Source: JAWXBM01 sp034440115
Lineage (GTDB): Bacteria; Pseudomonadota; Gammaproteobacteria; Xanthomonadales; SZUA-36
Reading direction: 5' to 3'
DNA length: 64,000 nucleotides
Assembly (NCBI GenBank): GCA_034440115.1
Contig: JAWXBM010000115.1
Span: 1 to 64,000, forward strand
Both the position numbers and the translations under genes were made by a program. The notes under the pieces are model-generated. The model worked only from the letters and a program-made list of their open reading frames with translations, was not told where the DNA came from and searched no databases. Shown in pieces: positions 1 through 9,503 of this stretch. Position 1 is the stretch's first letter. Each line of letters starts with the position of its first letter.

Positions 1-96
1 GAAGATATTGCAAAGGGTGTAGGGGGGCTCAGAGAAATACTGTCTACCCAGTCTTACCTTGCGCCGGAGTATCAAACCCGTAACGCGGTGACCTGA
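1..96 (+). CDS. C-terminal end of an unidentified protein (partial)
   Basis: Frame 1 is open from the first base to a TGA at 94-96 and would encode the last 31 residues of a protein, ending in ...EYQTRNAVT. The composition looks protein-like and no competing gene lies here, but the piece is too short to assign a family. The upstream part lies outside the window. It would converge on the amidohydrolase gene on the other strand. Confidence 0.3.
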   Translation, partial: EDIAKGVGGLREILSTQSYLAPEYQTRNAVT

Positions 97-154
97 GCAA
101 ATAAACTTCCTGTTTTCGGCCAACGAATCGTGAGCAGGTGCGTAATGACTGAGT

Positions 155-1528
155 TCAGAAGCTGTTACCAATCTCTGTGACAGGTCCGGAAGCTGCTCGC
201 TCCGAGTACCACACCACGCCGTCCTTGATCACCACATCAACATAATCGAGCACCTCGATATTTCGCAATGGATTGCCGTCGACAATGATGATGTCGGCCA
301 TTTTGCCCGGCTCAATCGTGCCGATTTCTTCATCTAGGCCAAGTATTTGGGAATTGGTTTTGGTCGCTGCAGTTATCACCTCCATGGGTGTCATACCGCT
401 TTCAACCAGCGCAGACATCTCGCGCCACATGGCTTCGGTATGCATGTTCAGCGGTGACGCCGCATCAGTACCGACGCCGATTTTGACACCACCCTCGATA
501 AACTGCCGCGCTGCAATTCTGGAATTGCGCATCTCGCGGCCGACTTCCGCAAAATAAGGCAGTCGCTGGAAATTCTCCACTGATGCGATGAACTCCGCGT
601 AGATATCAGTTGGCATATCCTTTTTGTAAACAGGGTCGTAAAGACGTTCAGGAAATTCCACGCTAGCCGGATACACCCAAATGCGATGCGAAATGGTTTG
701 TACGATTGGGATATTGCGGTGCGCAATCTCATTGATGAGCGCCTGATCATAGGGTGGATTTCCAGCCGAGCCCACGTGTTGGAACACATCCACCCCCGCG
801 TCGATAGCAAACCTGATTTTTTCTGGTTCATACAGGTGCGCATGCACCTTAATGCCGGCTTCATGGGCCACTTCGACAACCGCTTGATAGTCTTCCGCTG
901 TTAAGCCTTCCCATACCTTGATAACGTCCACGCCACGCTCGATCGATTCGCGCGTTCGTTGCGCAGCCTCGCGCGGTGAGTTGATGATGATTTCGTACTC
1001 GTCAGGAACGGTGTCGTAGTCGATGCGCGTAATCCAGGGGCCAGACAACAGCAGGCGCGGGCCAGGGATTTCGCCACGACGTATCCGCTCGCGGAAAGCG
1101 AAAGCCCGAAACGGTGCACCGAGATCAAGCCCGCTAGTGACGCCGGCACGCAGCATTTGCTTGGCGGCAATGGTCATGAAGTCTTCGAGCCGCTCCATGC
1201 CGTTCATGAATTCATACATTCGCGCATAGGAGCCGTGGCCAATCAGGTCGATGTGAATATGCGCATCGATAAGCCCTGGCATCACGGTTCGCCCGCCGGC
1301 GTCTATGACGATGGCTTGTTCTGGTATCGCAGTGTTGTCGCGGTTCCCTACCGCCGTGATCCGGCCGTTTTCGAAGATAACCACACTGTGGTGAATCGGC
1401 CCGGCCTGGTGGCCGTCAAGTAACATGCCGCCGACGATAGCGACAGGTACGTCTGGCCGTAATTCCTCTTGGGCGTGAGAGTGAATGGGAACAAAAAACA
1501 GAATCAACAGCAGAAATCTGGATGGCAT
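155..1528 (-). CDS. Exported metal-dependent amidohydrolase (imidazolonepropionase-like)
   Basis: A protein of 457 residues in the amidohydrolase superfamily with a cleavable signal peptide (MPSRFLLLILFFVPIHSHAQ), so it probably acts in the periplasm. Visible metal-site motifs are HIH near residue 90, the lysine in DVIKVW that is carboxylated in this superfamily, the histidines in VHAHLYE and FQHVG, and the aspartate in GVGTDAAS. The usual C-terminal GTIEPGKMADIIIVDGNP composite-domain motif is present. Substrate cannot be told; relatives include prolidases and imidazolonepropionase-like enzymes. The ATG at 1528 was chosen because it opens directly on the signal peptide; in-frame ATGs at 1555 and 1573 lack a better ribosome site. 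The gene is divergent from the FMN reductase. Confidence 0.85.
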   Translation of the reverse strand: MPSRFLLLILFFVPIHSHAQEELRPDVPVAIVGGMLLDGHQAGPIHHSVVIFENGRITAVGNRDNTAIPEQAIVIDAGGRTVMPGLIDAHIHIDLIGHGSYARMYEFMNGMERLEDFMTIAAKQMLRAGVTSGLDLGAPFRAFAFRERIRRGEIPGPRLLLSGPWITRIDYDTVPDEYEIIINSPREAAQRTRESIERGVDVIKVWEGLTAEDYQAVVEVAHEAGIKVHAHLYEPEKIRFAIDAGVDVFQHVGSAGNPPYDQALINEIAHRNIPIVQTISHRIWVYPASVEFPERLYDPVYKKDMPTDIYAEFIASVENFQRLPYFAEVGREMRNSRIAARQFIEGGVKIGVGTDAASPLNMHTEAMWREMSALVESGMTPMEVITAATKTNSQILGLDEEIGTIEPGKMADIIIVDGNPLRNIEVLDYVDVVIKDGVVWYSERAASGPVTEIGNSF

Positions 1529-1700
1529 CAGCGTGGCTCTTGAAGGACAGCGCATATTATAACGTTTGGCCATTCACACGGTCCGATCGAATGTCATCAA
1601 ATTGACCATTGACGTTTTCTGCACTCCCAGTCTGATATTGTCTCAGAAGATACAGACAGCAATCGACGCTGGATTGGTAGAACTCATCAGAGGACAGGCA

Positions 1701-2264
1701 ATGAAACTCAAACTCCATACCATTGTATGCAGTACGCGACCAGGTCGTGTTGGCCCCCACATCGCCAAGTGGTTCCATGAACAAGCAGTCAATCACGACC
1801 TGTTTGACGCTGAGTTGGTGGATATCGCCGAGTTCAAGTTGCCGGTTTACGATGAGCCTGAGCATCCTATTCGGCAGAATTACCAGCATGAACACACTAA
1901 AAAGTGGGCCGCGAGTGTGGCTGCTGCTGACGCCTATGTATTTGTCACGCCAGAATACAACTATGGTCCGCCGCCCTCGCTGTTGAATGCTTTGAACTAC
2001 CTTTATAAGGAGTGGAATTACAAACCCGCCGCTTTGGTCAGTTACGGTGGGGTTTCTGGCGGTTTACGCGCAGCACAAATGGAAAAGCTCACCCTGACGA
2101 CTCTGAAAGTCATGCCGATAGTTGAGGCGGTTGTGGTTCAGCATGTTACTGATCTGTTCGATGAAAAAGGCACCTTTCAAGCCACTGATATTCACGAGAA
2201 ATCGGCAGAAAAGCTGCTGAATGAATTGCATCGGTGGGCCATGGCGCTGAAGACGCTCAGGTAA
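1701..2264 (+). CDS. NADPH-dependent FMN reductase (flavodoxin-like)
   Basis: A protein of 187 residues with a flavodoxin-like fold. The phosphate-binding loop STRPGR is at residues 11-16 and the flavin-contact motif TPEYNYG lies near the middle, both typical of the NADPH-dependent FMN reductase / azoreductase family. It probably reduces flavins, quinones or azo compounds in the cytoplasm. The reading frame stays open upstream to 1566, but the ATG at 1701 is preceded by an AGAGGA ribosome site and starts exactly at the first beta strand, so the longer version is not used. It stands alone between divergent and independent genes. Confidence 0.85.
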   Translation: MKLKLHTIVCSTRPGRVGPHIAKWFHEQAVNHDLFDAELVDIAEFKLPVYDEPEHPIRQNYQHEHTKKWAASVAAADAYVFVTPEYNYGPPPSLLNALNYLYKEWNYKPAALVSYGGVSGGLRAAQMEKLTLTTLKVMPIVEAVVVQHVTDLFDEKGTFQATDIHEKSAEKLLNELHRWAMALKTLR

Positions 2265-2459
2265 TTCTGGCGCCTTGACTGCAGGAGGCCGCCGGGATGG
2301 GAGGGACTAAGCGGGTTAACGCACGATCTAAGCGAGATGAATGGTCTATGATGGTCGCTGGCTGCCGTCGCTCCGTAGCTGCCAAGCCATTTATTCAGCA
2401 GATCAAAGGAACCAAAAAATGGGCAGAGGCAATGAGCGGCGACGACACTTGAGTGCACT

Positions 2460-3809
2460 GTGAACCGATACGTCCACAAGACATTGGTGCTGGCTTTGAT
2501 CGCGACGATCCTGGGTTTGATCGGCTGCGGCCACGTTGCAACCTTACCGGTCGCAGCCGGCAGCGGCCCGAACCCCACTCTGCCGCCGCCCGACAAGTCG
2601 CTGTTTCCAACAGTTAATATCGCGCTTGCCAGAGGTTGGCCCGAGGGTCAAACCCCCATGGCCCCAGCCGGCATGCGTGTGGTGGCCTTTGCTGATCAGC
2701 TCGAACATCCGCGCTGGATCTATGAGTTGCCAAACGGCGATATCCTGGTAGCCGAGACCAATGCACCACCGAAGCCGGACGACGGCAAAGGCATACGCGG
2801 CTGGTTTCAGGGTCTGGTGATGAAGCGCGCGGGCGCAGCAACGCCAAGCGCCAACCGGATAACTTTGCTGCGCGACGCGAACGGAGATGGAATTGCGGAG
2901 ATGCGCAGCACGTTTATCGATGGGCTGTCATCACCATTCGGCATGTCATTGGTCGGTGAGGATCTTTACATCGCCAATACCGACGCGCTGGTCCGTTACC
3001 ACTATCAGATGGGTGACGAGCAATTGAATGGTCCAGCGACGCAAGTAACCGAGCTGCCTGCCGGACGGATCAATCACCACTGGACTAAAAACGTCATCGC
3101 AAACTCCGACGGCACCAAGCTGTACGTCACTGTCGGCTCGAACAGCAACATCGGCGAAAACGGCCTGGCCGCCGAACAAGGTCGCGCTGCGATCTGGGAG
3201 GTCGACGCAAAATCCGGCGCCCATCGATTATTTGCTTCAGGTTTGCGCAACCCAAACGGCATGGCCTGGGAACCGGCAACCGGAGTGCTGTGGACCGTGG
3301 TCAACGAGCGCGATGAAATCGGCAGCGATCTGGTACCTGACTACCTGACATCGGTGCAAGACGGTGCCTTCTATGGATGGCCTTACTCGTACTTCGGCAA
3401 CCACGTTGATGAGCGGGTGCAACCCCAACGTCCTGACCTGGTCGAGCGCGCGATCGTGCCTGACTACGCGCTTGGTCCGCACACAGCTTCGCTGGGACTT
3501 GCGTGGTCGGCTGGCAACACGTTGCCGAACTCACTACCCGACGCGTTCGGCGAGGGCATGTTCATCGGCCAGCACGGCTCGTGGAATCGAAAGCCCTTCA
3601 GTGGTTACAAGGTGGTCTTCGTGCCATTTCTGCATGGCCAGCCAAACGGTCCGGTGGTTGACGTATTGACGGGATTCCTCAGCGACGGCGGCGAAGCATA
3701 CGGACGGCCGGTCGGTGTTGCGATTGATCAAGGCGGCGGCTTGCTGGTTGCCGACGACGTCGGTAACATCATCTGGCGGGTGACCGCTGCAACGCCCATC
3801 GCGGACTGA
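2460..3809 (+). CDS. PQQ-dependent sugar (sorbosone/glucose) dehydrogenase-like lipoprotein
   Basis: A protein of 449 residues with a lipoprotein signal peptide (lipobox LIGC, Cys23), so it is likely anchored in the envelope. The rest matches the glucose/sorbosone dehydrogenase beta-propeller family: repeated blades with NPNGMAW, GWPYSYFGNH, GQHGSWNRKPFSGYKV and a terminal GLLVADDVGNIIWRV. Relatives oxidise sugars with PQQ and pass electrons to the respiratory chain. The start is a GTG at 2460 with a weak ribosome site; no ATG opens on the signal peptide. It lies 17 bases upstream of the frameshifted amidohydrolase and may be cotranscribed with it. A deleted relative of this gene is found at 43371-43907. 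Confidence 0.8.
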   Translation: MNRYVHKTLVLALIATILGLIGCGHVATLPVAAGSGPNPTLPPPDKSLFPTVNIALARGWPEGQTPMAPAGMRVVAFADQLEHPRWIYELPNGDILVAETNAPPKPDDGKGIRGWFQGLVMKRAGAATPSANRITLLRDANGDGIAEMRSTFIDGLSSPFGMSLVGEDLYIANTDALVRYHYQMGDEQLNGPATQVTELPAGRINHHWTKNVIANSDGTKLYVTVGSNSNIGENGLAAEQGRAAIWEVDAKSGAHRLFASGLRNPNGMAWEPATGVLWTVVNERDEIGSDLVPDYLTSVQDGAFYGWPYSYFGNHVDERVQPQRPDLVERAIVPDYALGPHTASLGLAWSAGNTLPNSLPDAFGEGMFIGQHGSWNRKPFSGYKVVFVPFLHGQPNGPVVDVLTGFLSDGGEAYGRPVGVAIDQGGGLLVADDVGNIIWRVTAATPIAD

Positions 3810-3826
3810 ATTATCCCGGAGGAAAT

Positions 3827-5324
3827 ATGAGCAAGCCCACAAAACACACTTACCTGCAGGATCCGGACGGCGAGCGATTACCCATCAAGCTGGAAAATAC
3901 TACTAATGGCGAATACTTGCCGCAGGTGCTGCCAGAACACGTTTTATGGGGCAAGGCGCTGGCGGAAAAGTGGACTGGAGAAAACTCCAGAAAGTCCGGG
4001 CAAGGGCGTCGCGATTTCCTGGTATCTCTGAGTGGAGCGGCCACCTGCCTGCTGGCGATGAACCATGCCAATGCCGCGGCGGAGATGACCGGCGGGGCCT
4101 TCGAGGTGCCCGGCGAAGCCGCTCTGGATCAGGATGCTGCGAATGAAGTACTGGCCAAAAAGGAATTCATCTTTGACATTCAGACCCATCATTTCAACTC
4201 GGTAGAGAGCTTTGCAGAAGCTACGCCTTGGTCACAGGCCATACTTGAAACGGCCAGGACTACCGGCTGCAACGTATTGCCAGACCAGGAGTTTGGTCAC
4301 ATGAGTTGCACTGATGCGCGTGCCTTTGTGCGTGAAATTTTCCTCGACAGCGACACCGGTGTGCTGACTTTTGTACCGACTTCTGAGTCGAAAATGCCTT
4401 TAAGCCATGCTGAAGCCAGCGCGACGCAACAGATCGTCAATGCAATGCCCGGCAACCAGCGCCTGTTGTTGCATGGCCGGGTGATCCCTAATTTACCGGG
4501 GGGATTTAGAGCGCATGGATGAACTGCAGGAGCGCTGGGACATTTCCGCCTGGAAGACCTATACACAATACGGCGAGAGCAAAGAGGGTGGTTGGTGGTT
4601 GAACGACGCTGGTGCCGGTCGCGCCTTTCTGGAAAAAGTCCGTGCATCGGGCATCAAAACCATCAGTTGTCATAAAGGACTGCCGTTGCCTTTTCCGCTT
4701 ATGAGTGACGGAAATCTCGAGTATCGTTTTTGCCAGGACGTGGGCCCGGCGGCCGCTGAGTATTCCGATATCAATTTCATCATTTTCCATTCCGGCTACG
4801 ATCCCGCCATGCCCGAGGGACCTTTTATTCCGGGCCAACCCAAGTCAGGTAGTGACACCCTGGTGCAATCCGTGCTGGATGCCGGCCTGGGCAGCGGTTC
4901 CAATGTTTATGCTGAGCTGGGCTCAACCTGGTGGGAAGTCATGAAACGGCCTGACCAGGCTGCGCACCTGTTGGGTAAGCTGCTGAAGTACGTAGGTGAG
5001 GACAACGTATTGTGGGGCACTGATTGCCTGTTCTATGGCTCGCCACAGGATCAAATCCAGGCTTTCCGGACTTTTCAGATTTCGCAGGAGTTTCAGGATA
5101 AATACGCCTACCCGGCCATCACCAGTGAGATTCGGGCCAAAGTTTTCGGCTTGAGTTCTGCCCGAATTTATGGCATCGAGCCAGTGAGCAAAGATGGCTC
5201 GCTTGTCACCGATTCAATCGGCAAGGCAAAGTTGAATTATGCCCAGAACCCCGACCCAAGCTTTCGAACCGATGGGCCAAAGAGCCGGCGTGAATTCTTT
5301 GCACTGGCAAGGTCAGGTCATTGA
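3827..5324 (+). pseudogene. Tat-exported amidohydrolase (TIM-barrel), split by a one-base insertion in a G run
   Basis: Two adjacent frames form one protein of about 499 residues. The first (from ATG 3827, ribosome site GGAGG) carries a twin-arginine motif RRDFLVSLSG near residue 60 and the opening FDIQTHHFN strand, then runs into a stop at 4520-4522. The second continues the same barrel (ISAWKTYTQYG, ISCHKG, NFIIFHSG, VLWGTDC) to 5324. At 4498-4503 there are six Gs; with five, the frame reads L-P-G-D-L-E-R-M-D-E-L without interruption. This is the amidohydrolase-2 type, with metal ligands in FDIQTHH, CHKG, FHSG and GTDC. Either the gene is inactive, or the extra G is an assembly error, or slippage restores the frame. 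Confidence 0.8.
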
Positions 5325-5399
5325 AAACTTAATCAGAGCTTTCTTACCTGCAGGCTGGTGATTCTGGAGCAAACAGCAATTTTTAGCTGGCGTAACAAG

Positions 5400-6506
5400 T
5401 TAATGGCTGTGTTCCAGCGAACGATAGCCGATTCGGTCACCACCAAAGGTGCCGATCCATAGTTCACCACCCACTGAAAGCGCCATGGTTATATTGCTGA
5501 ATTGCGCGATGGCCAGGCTTGTTGCCAGCGCTCGGCCTTGCATTGATTGGGGGTTGATAGCCCAAACGGTAAATGGGCGCGGACAGCTCGCAAACTTGCC
5601 CAGGTCAAATTCCTGCGACAGATCCAGGTTGCCGCAAGAAGGATCTTCAAGGTTCATGCCCGCAGTGATCAGCTCCCCTTCGCTGCTCAGGTGCAGGTTG
5701 TCAGGTATAAAACCGAACGTTTTAGTGCGCCGCAACACACGTGCCGGATCGGTATTTGAAAAAGCCGTGACGTTAAACATTCCGGATGATGCAACAAAAA
5801 ACTCTGATCCGTCCGCAGACACTTCAATACCATTGGCGTAAGGCATTCCGCTGCCCTCAATTTTGGTGAACCCGCTTTCACCCGGTAGCCACTTGAAAAC
5901 GCCGCCAGTGATTTTTCCGGCGAGCGCCTCATTAATGGAAAAGCCTGTGAGCAAGGGAATCGTCACCAGCAGCGAACCGTCAGCCGCGGAAGCTACGCTA
6001 TTGGCAGCCATACCATCGGGCGTCAGAATGCATCCTTTCCAGTTCAGCACGGGCATATCGCCAGTAGCGTCGATCGCAAAAACCTCGATGGCTTCACGTG
6101 CGCCATGCCCTACAACATACAAGGTCGAATGCCCTCCTGTGTTGGGCTGCACGTTTAGGCCATGGGTGACAAAGGCGCTTAGGTCCGGAGCGCCGGGACA
6201 GGCAGGGTAAAGACCCAAGTCCTGTTGAGTCTGAACTCCATCAGTTGGATAAAGTACAGACCAGGTTTTCGCCCCGGCGTTGACCAGGTAAAGCGCCCCA
6301 CCAGCGCCCATGCCACTTGAGATGATCCAGTTTGAATTGGGGACAAGCACGAGGTCTTCGGGGTTAACCAGGCCGCAAACAAATGCGTATTCGCCCGCTG
6401 AATCGCAGTCTTCAGCCGCGAACACGGCGCCTGACCAGCAAAGGCACACAACGAGCGCAAACAGCAGCGGCTTGGAAGATAGAACTGCCAGTAAAACTCT
6501 ATTCAT
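5400..6506 (-). CDS. Secreted SMP-30/gluconolactonase-like beta-propeller protein
   Basis: A protein of 368 residues with a clear signal peptide ending near residue 30 (CWSGAVFAA). The body has repeated propeller strands with motifs such as YANGIEVSADGSEFFVASS and DNLHLSSEGELITAG, resembling the SMP-30/gluconolaconase/strictosidine synthase-like fold. Three or four cysteine pairs suggest disulfides in the periplasm. Likely a periplasmic hydrolase or binding protein; the substrate is unknown. It is convergent with the frameshifted amidohydrolase, with 75 bases between them. Confidence 0.65.
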   Translation of the reverse strand: MNRVLLAVLSSKPLLFALVVCLCWSGAVFAAEDCDSAGEYAFVCGLVNPEDLVLVPNSNWIISSGMGAGGALYLVNAGAKTWSVLYPTDGVQTQQDLGLYPACPGAPDLSAFVTHGLNVQPNTGGHSTLYVVGHGAREAIEVFAIDATGDMPVLNWKGCILTPDGMAANSVASAADGSLLVTIPLLTGFSINEALAGKITGGVFKWLPGESGFTKIEGSGMPYANGIEVSADGSEFFVASSGMFNVTAFSNTDPARVLRRTKTFGFIPDNLHLSSEGELITAGMNLEDPSCGNLDLSQEFDLGKFASCPRPFTVWAINPQSMQGRALATSLAIAQFSNITMALSVGGELWIGTFGGDRIGYRSLEHSH

Positions 6507-6648
6507 GAAATGGACCTTTTAGGCGCGCCGTGTAACGACAGGATTTGGGGTGCTTTGATGCTCAAGATTAGCAGATCACCAGCGATGAGATGCCAAAGGT
6601 TTGGCTGTCGTATGCTTCTTGTTCGCGGTTATTCAGAGAACAAAAATA

Positions 6649-6884
6649 ATGTCCGGCTTTGAGATTCTCACCATTACATTCGCCCTCATCCTCGGCTTGG
6701 GCGTGGCGCAGGCTTTACGTGGCAACTCGTCGTAGTCAACGGGCTTTTTGCAATTGTTGCGATACTTACCTACAGCGCGACTAACGCACGCCTGCGTACG
6801 TTGCTGCGCATGGTGCTGATCGCGATGACGATTTATGGATCTTTAACGGTGTGGACAACACCCAGCCTGGAGATGCCGTTGTAG
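6649..6884 (+). pseudogene. Remnant of a small integral membrane protein
   Basis: An ATG at 6649 opens a hydrophobic stretch MSGFEILTITFALILGLGVA that stops at 6733-6735. In another frame from about 6714 the sequence continues as a second and third hydrophobic stretch (WQLVVVNGLFAIVAILTYSA, then LLRMVLIAMTIYGSLTVW) to a TAG at 6882-6884. The N-terminal motif resembles a family of membrane proteins of roughly 200 residues that I know only as hypotheticals. The middle seems deleted and the halves are out of frame, so this is read as a decayed gene. The rest of the 6507-7098 gap holds nothing else recognisable. Confidence 0.5.
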
Positions 6885-7098
6885 CATGATTCCGAATCTG
6901 CACAAAACAATAGTCATTCCGCCGACCAGCAGGAGGCTTGAGAAAGACTGCTTCAAACTACTGAATATGCGGCAAAATATTTTCCAGAGAAAAAACTGAG
7001 ATCTTCCTCATGTGGGTCCGCACCCAGCCGATGAGACTGTGGGCAGCCGGTAGCTTTGCCATTCGGTCCGGCCCCGGTAGCTATGGGAGGAATCACAC

Positions 7099-7707
7099 AT
7101 GAATCGCTTAAACAGGGTATTTGGCAGATTTTTTGGAATCGCTGCCGCCTTACTGATCGGAATATTCTTTGTACAAGTAACGGCAGATGCAGATATTGGC
7201 CCCGACCCGAAAACGAATGCTCGTCACAGCAGAATCGTCGGCCTTTGGGATGTTGAGGCAACCATTACCAACTGTGCCACCGGGGGAACACTCACCTCGT
7301 TCCTGGCTCTTCACAAGTTTGAATTCGGTGGCACCGGGCAGGTCGTGCCAGCGACGAATCCGGCCAGCCTGTCGGCACCTATGATGATCTGGAGCCACGT
7401 GAAGAAGAACGACTATCTCATGTCGGCCAAATTGTTTCGATTTGATGGGGCAGGAACCTACATTGGCTGGGTCGTGTTGACCAATGAAGTGTCAATCAAC
7501 GAAGCCGCCGACGAATACGTACAACTGTGGCGTCCGATGCAACGCAGCAAGAATTCTTGCGTTTGCTGCACACAAACTATCGAAGCGCTGCAGAAGCCAG
7601 CGTCTACGATAATTGTCGATGTGGGTTGTCTATCTGGTTGCAGACAGCCTGTTACCATACTGCTTTCATTTAATATAGTTGAAATCGAACAAAGGAAAAC
7701 TGTATGA
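7099..7707 (+). CDS. Secreted protein of unknown function, C-terminus possibly frameshifted
   Basis: A protein of 202 residues with a signal peptide (RFFGIAAALLIGIFFVQVTADA) and a well-formed GGAGG ribosome site before ATG 7099. The region RIVGLWDVEATITNCATGG to WVVLTNEVSINEAADEY matches a family of exported proteins of about 170 residues without known function. From about residue 140 the expected ending is replaced by a Cys- and Lys-rich tail that looks unlike the family, so a small indel near 7520 is suspected. The stop overlaps the ATG of the next gene (ATGA), but that overlap may only exist because of the shift. Confidence 0.6.
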   Translation: MNRLNRVFGRFFGIAAALLIGIFFVQVTADADIGPDPKTNARHSRIVGLWDVEATITNCATGGTLTSFLALHKFEFGGTGQVVPATNPASLSAPMMIWSHVKKNDYLMSAKLFRFDGAGTYIGWVVLTNEVSINEAADEYVQLWRPMQRSKNSCVCCTQTIEALQKPASTIIVDVGCLSGCRQPVTILLSFNIVEIEQRKTV

Positions 7708-8681
7708 AAGCTTTGGTTTGCCATGAATATGGGCCGCCTGAATCACTGGCTCTTGAGGAAATGCCTGATCCTGTCGCAGCGGCGGGAGAGGTGTTGGTTG
7801 ACGTTGCTGCAGCCGGGATGAATTTTCCGGATGTGCTGTCTATCGCTGGAAAATACCAGATCAAGACGTCTCCCCCGTTCATACCTGGCAGCGAAGCCGC
7901 AGGGACCATTATTGCGCTAGGTGAAGGTGTGAGTCGCTACGCTGTCGGCGACCAGGTGATCCTGCTGCCAAGGAGTGGTGCGTTCGCCAGTCGCTGTGCG
8001 GTGAGCCAGGACATGGTGATGCCAGTACCTGCGGGATTGAGTCTGGAGCAGGCGGCAGGTTTTTCGGTTACTTACGGCACCAGCTACCACGCGCTCAAAC
8101 AATCGGCTGAGCTGCGTGAAGGTGAAACCCTATTGGTGCTGGGCGCAGCCGGTGGGGTGGGTATCACAGCAGTTGAAATTGGCCACGCTATGGGTGCCAA
8201 AGTCATCGCCGCAGCCAGCAGCGATGAGAAGGTTGCTTTTGCCATGGCAGCCGGCGCGGATCACGGCATCAACTATAACGAGGCCTCGTTGCGGGATGTG
8301 CTCAAGGAACTGACGGGTGGTAAAGGTGTGGATGTCGTGTATGACCCGGTGGGTGGCGACATCGCCCAGATTGGTTTGCGTGCGCTGGGATGGCAGGGAC
8401 GGCATTTGGTAGTCGGTTTTGCGTCGGGCACCATCCCCGATTTTCCAGCCAATATGGCCTTGCTCAAAGAAGCACGTATCCAGGGGACATTATGGGGTAA
8501 CTGGGTGGCACGCAATCCGCGCGAACATTTGCAGAACATGGCTGAACTGGCTGACTTGATCAAAAATGGGACACTGAAGCCACAAGTGACCGCGGCCTAT
8601 CCCCTGGAAAACTACCTGACCGCTTTTGGTGAAATAACCGGTCGCAGGGTAATGGGCAAGATTGTATTGACCATGTCCTGA
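7704..8681 (+). CDS. NADPH:quinone oxidoreductase family (zinc-free medium-chain reductase)
   Basis: A protein of 325 residues of the zinc-independent medium-chain dehydrogenase/reductase family. The N-terminal catalytic fold contains GMNFPDVLSIAGKY, the NADPH-binding Rossmann motif LGAAGGVG is at residues 146-153, and VDVVYDPVGG follows. It lacks the Zn-ligand pattern of alcohol dehydrogenases. Probably a cytoplasmic reductase of quinones or alpha,beta-unsaturated carbonyls. The ribosome site AAAGGAAAA precedes ATG 7704. A strong intrinsic terminator follows at 8706. Confidence 0.88.
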   Translation: MKALVCHEYGPPESLALEEMPDPVAAAGEVLVDVAAAGMNFPDVLSIAGKYQIKTSPPFIPGSEAAGTIIALGEGVSRYAVGDQVILLPRSGAFASRCAVSQDMVMPVPAGLSLEQAAGFSVTYGTSYHALKQSAELREGETLLVLGAAGGVGITAVEIGHAMGAKVIAAASSDEKVAFAMAAGADHGINYNEASLRDVLKELTGGKGVDVVYDPVGGDIAQIGLRALGWQGRHLVVGFASGTIPDFPANMALLKEARIQGTLWGNWVARNPREHLQNMAELADLIKNGTLKPQVTAAYPLENYLTAFGEITGRRVMGKIVLTMS

Positions 8682-8705
8682 TCAGGATTTTCAAATCGCA
8701 TAAAT

Positions 8706-8756
8706 AAAAACACCGCCGAGCTTGCACAATGATGTGGTCTGGGCGGTGTTTTTTTG
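8706..8756 (+). terminator. Intrinsic terminator after the quinone oxidoreductase
   Basis: The arms CACCGCC (8711-8717) and GGCGGTG (8742-8748), extended by A and T residues on each side, form a stem followed by a run of eight Ts. Confidence 0.85.
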
Positions 8757-8952
8757 CTCTGCGACTGATGCGTTGGTCTTCGCTGATTTTCCCTTATTCC
8801 TTTGTCTGCGAAGACGCATTCTTACTACGCTGGGAACTATAGCACGATAATAATTCCCCGGTCATCAAATAGTTACGAGATACCCCATCGTATGGTACTT
8901 GTACGGTAACAATCTCCGGGCAGGGCCAATAAAATTCAGACACGAAATACGA

Positions 8953-8969
8953 TGCATCAATCTGGTGCA
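8953..8969. promoter_or_regulatory. NtrC-binding-site-like palindrome upstream of glnK
   Basis: TGCATCAATCTGGTGCA matches the enterobacterial NtrC consensus TGCACC-N5-GGTGCA with one mismatch. Its centre lies about 160 bases upstream of the predicted glnK start point, a normal enhancer distance for sigma-54 activation. The rest of the 8757-9151 gap shows no gene. Confidence 0.75.
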
Positions 8970-9096
8970 TTTGCCGCTGACATGCCCTATGTGTGCGCAA
9001 GCTTGCCTCATCTTTCTGCCATGTTCGGCGCATTCTGCGCTCGCGAAATAACAGCCATCTGCGGATTCCCTTACGACACAAGGCGTCTTGCTGTGC

Positions 9097-9112
9097 TGGC
9101 ACGAAACCTGCA
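9097..9112 (+). promoter_or_regulatory. Sigma-54 promoter of glnK-amtB
   Basis: TGGCACGAAACCTGCA has the -24 GG (9098-9099) and -12 GC (9110-9111) exactly 10 bases apart, as required by RpoN holoenzyme. Predicted transcription start is near 9122, about 30 bases before the glnK ATG. Together with the upstream NtrC-like site this predicts induction under nitrogen limitation. Confidence 0.85.
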
Positions 9113-9151
9113 TCTACAGATTCAGTCATGCATGGCATCTGGAGAAGCTGA

Positions 9152-9490
9152 ATGAAACTGATTACCGCAATTATCAAGCCCTTTAAGTTGGATGATGTAC
9201 GCGAAGCGCTGCACGAGGTGGGAGTGAACGGCATTACGGTCTCTGAAGTGCGCGGCTACGGTCGGCAAAAAGGTCATACCGAGTTGTACCGGGGTGCTGA
9301 ATACAACGTCGATTTTCTGCCCAAACTCAAACTGGAGACTGCGGTCAGCAGCGATATGGTCGAACGGGTTGTGGAAGCCATCATTCAGGCCGCTACCAGC
9401 GGCAAAATTGGAGATGGAAAGATATTTATCTCCAGTCTGGAAGAAGTAATCCGTATTCGCACCGGTGAGACCGGTGCGCAGGCCATTTGA
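9152..9490 (+). CDS. glnK: PII nitrogen regulatory protein GlnK
   Basis: A PII signal protein of 112 residues, the family's usual length. The T-loop RGAEY places the uridylylation target at Tyr51, and the GKIGDGKIF motif and C-terminal IRIRTGETG are intact. PII trimers sense 2-oxoglutarate and ATP/ADP, and GlnK plugs AmtB when nitrogen is plentiful. It is named GlnK rather than GlnB because it sits directly upstream of amtB, behind a sigma-54 promoter and an NtrC-like site. The ribosome site GGAGAAG precedes the ATG. Confidence 0.95.
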   Translation: MKLITAIIKPFKLDDVREALHEVGVNGITVSEVRGYGRQKGHTELYRGAEYNVDFLPKLKLETAVSSDMVERVVEAIIQAATSGKIGDGKIFISSLEEVIRIRTGETGAQAI

Positions 9491-9503
9491 GGGGATGATG
9501 AAA

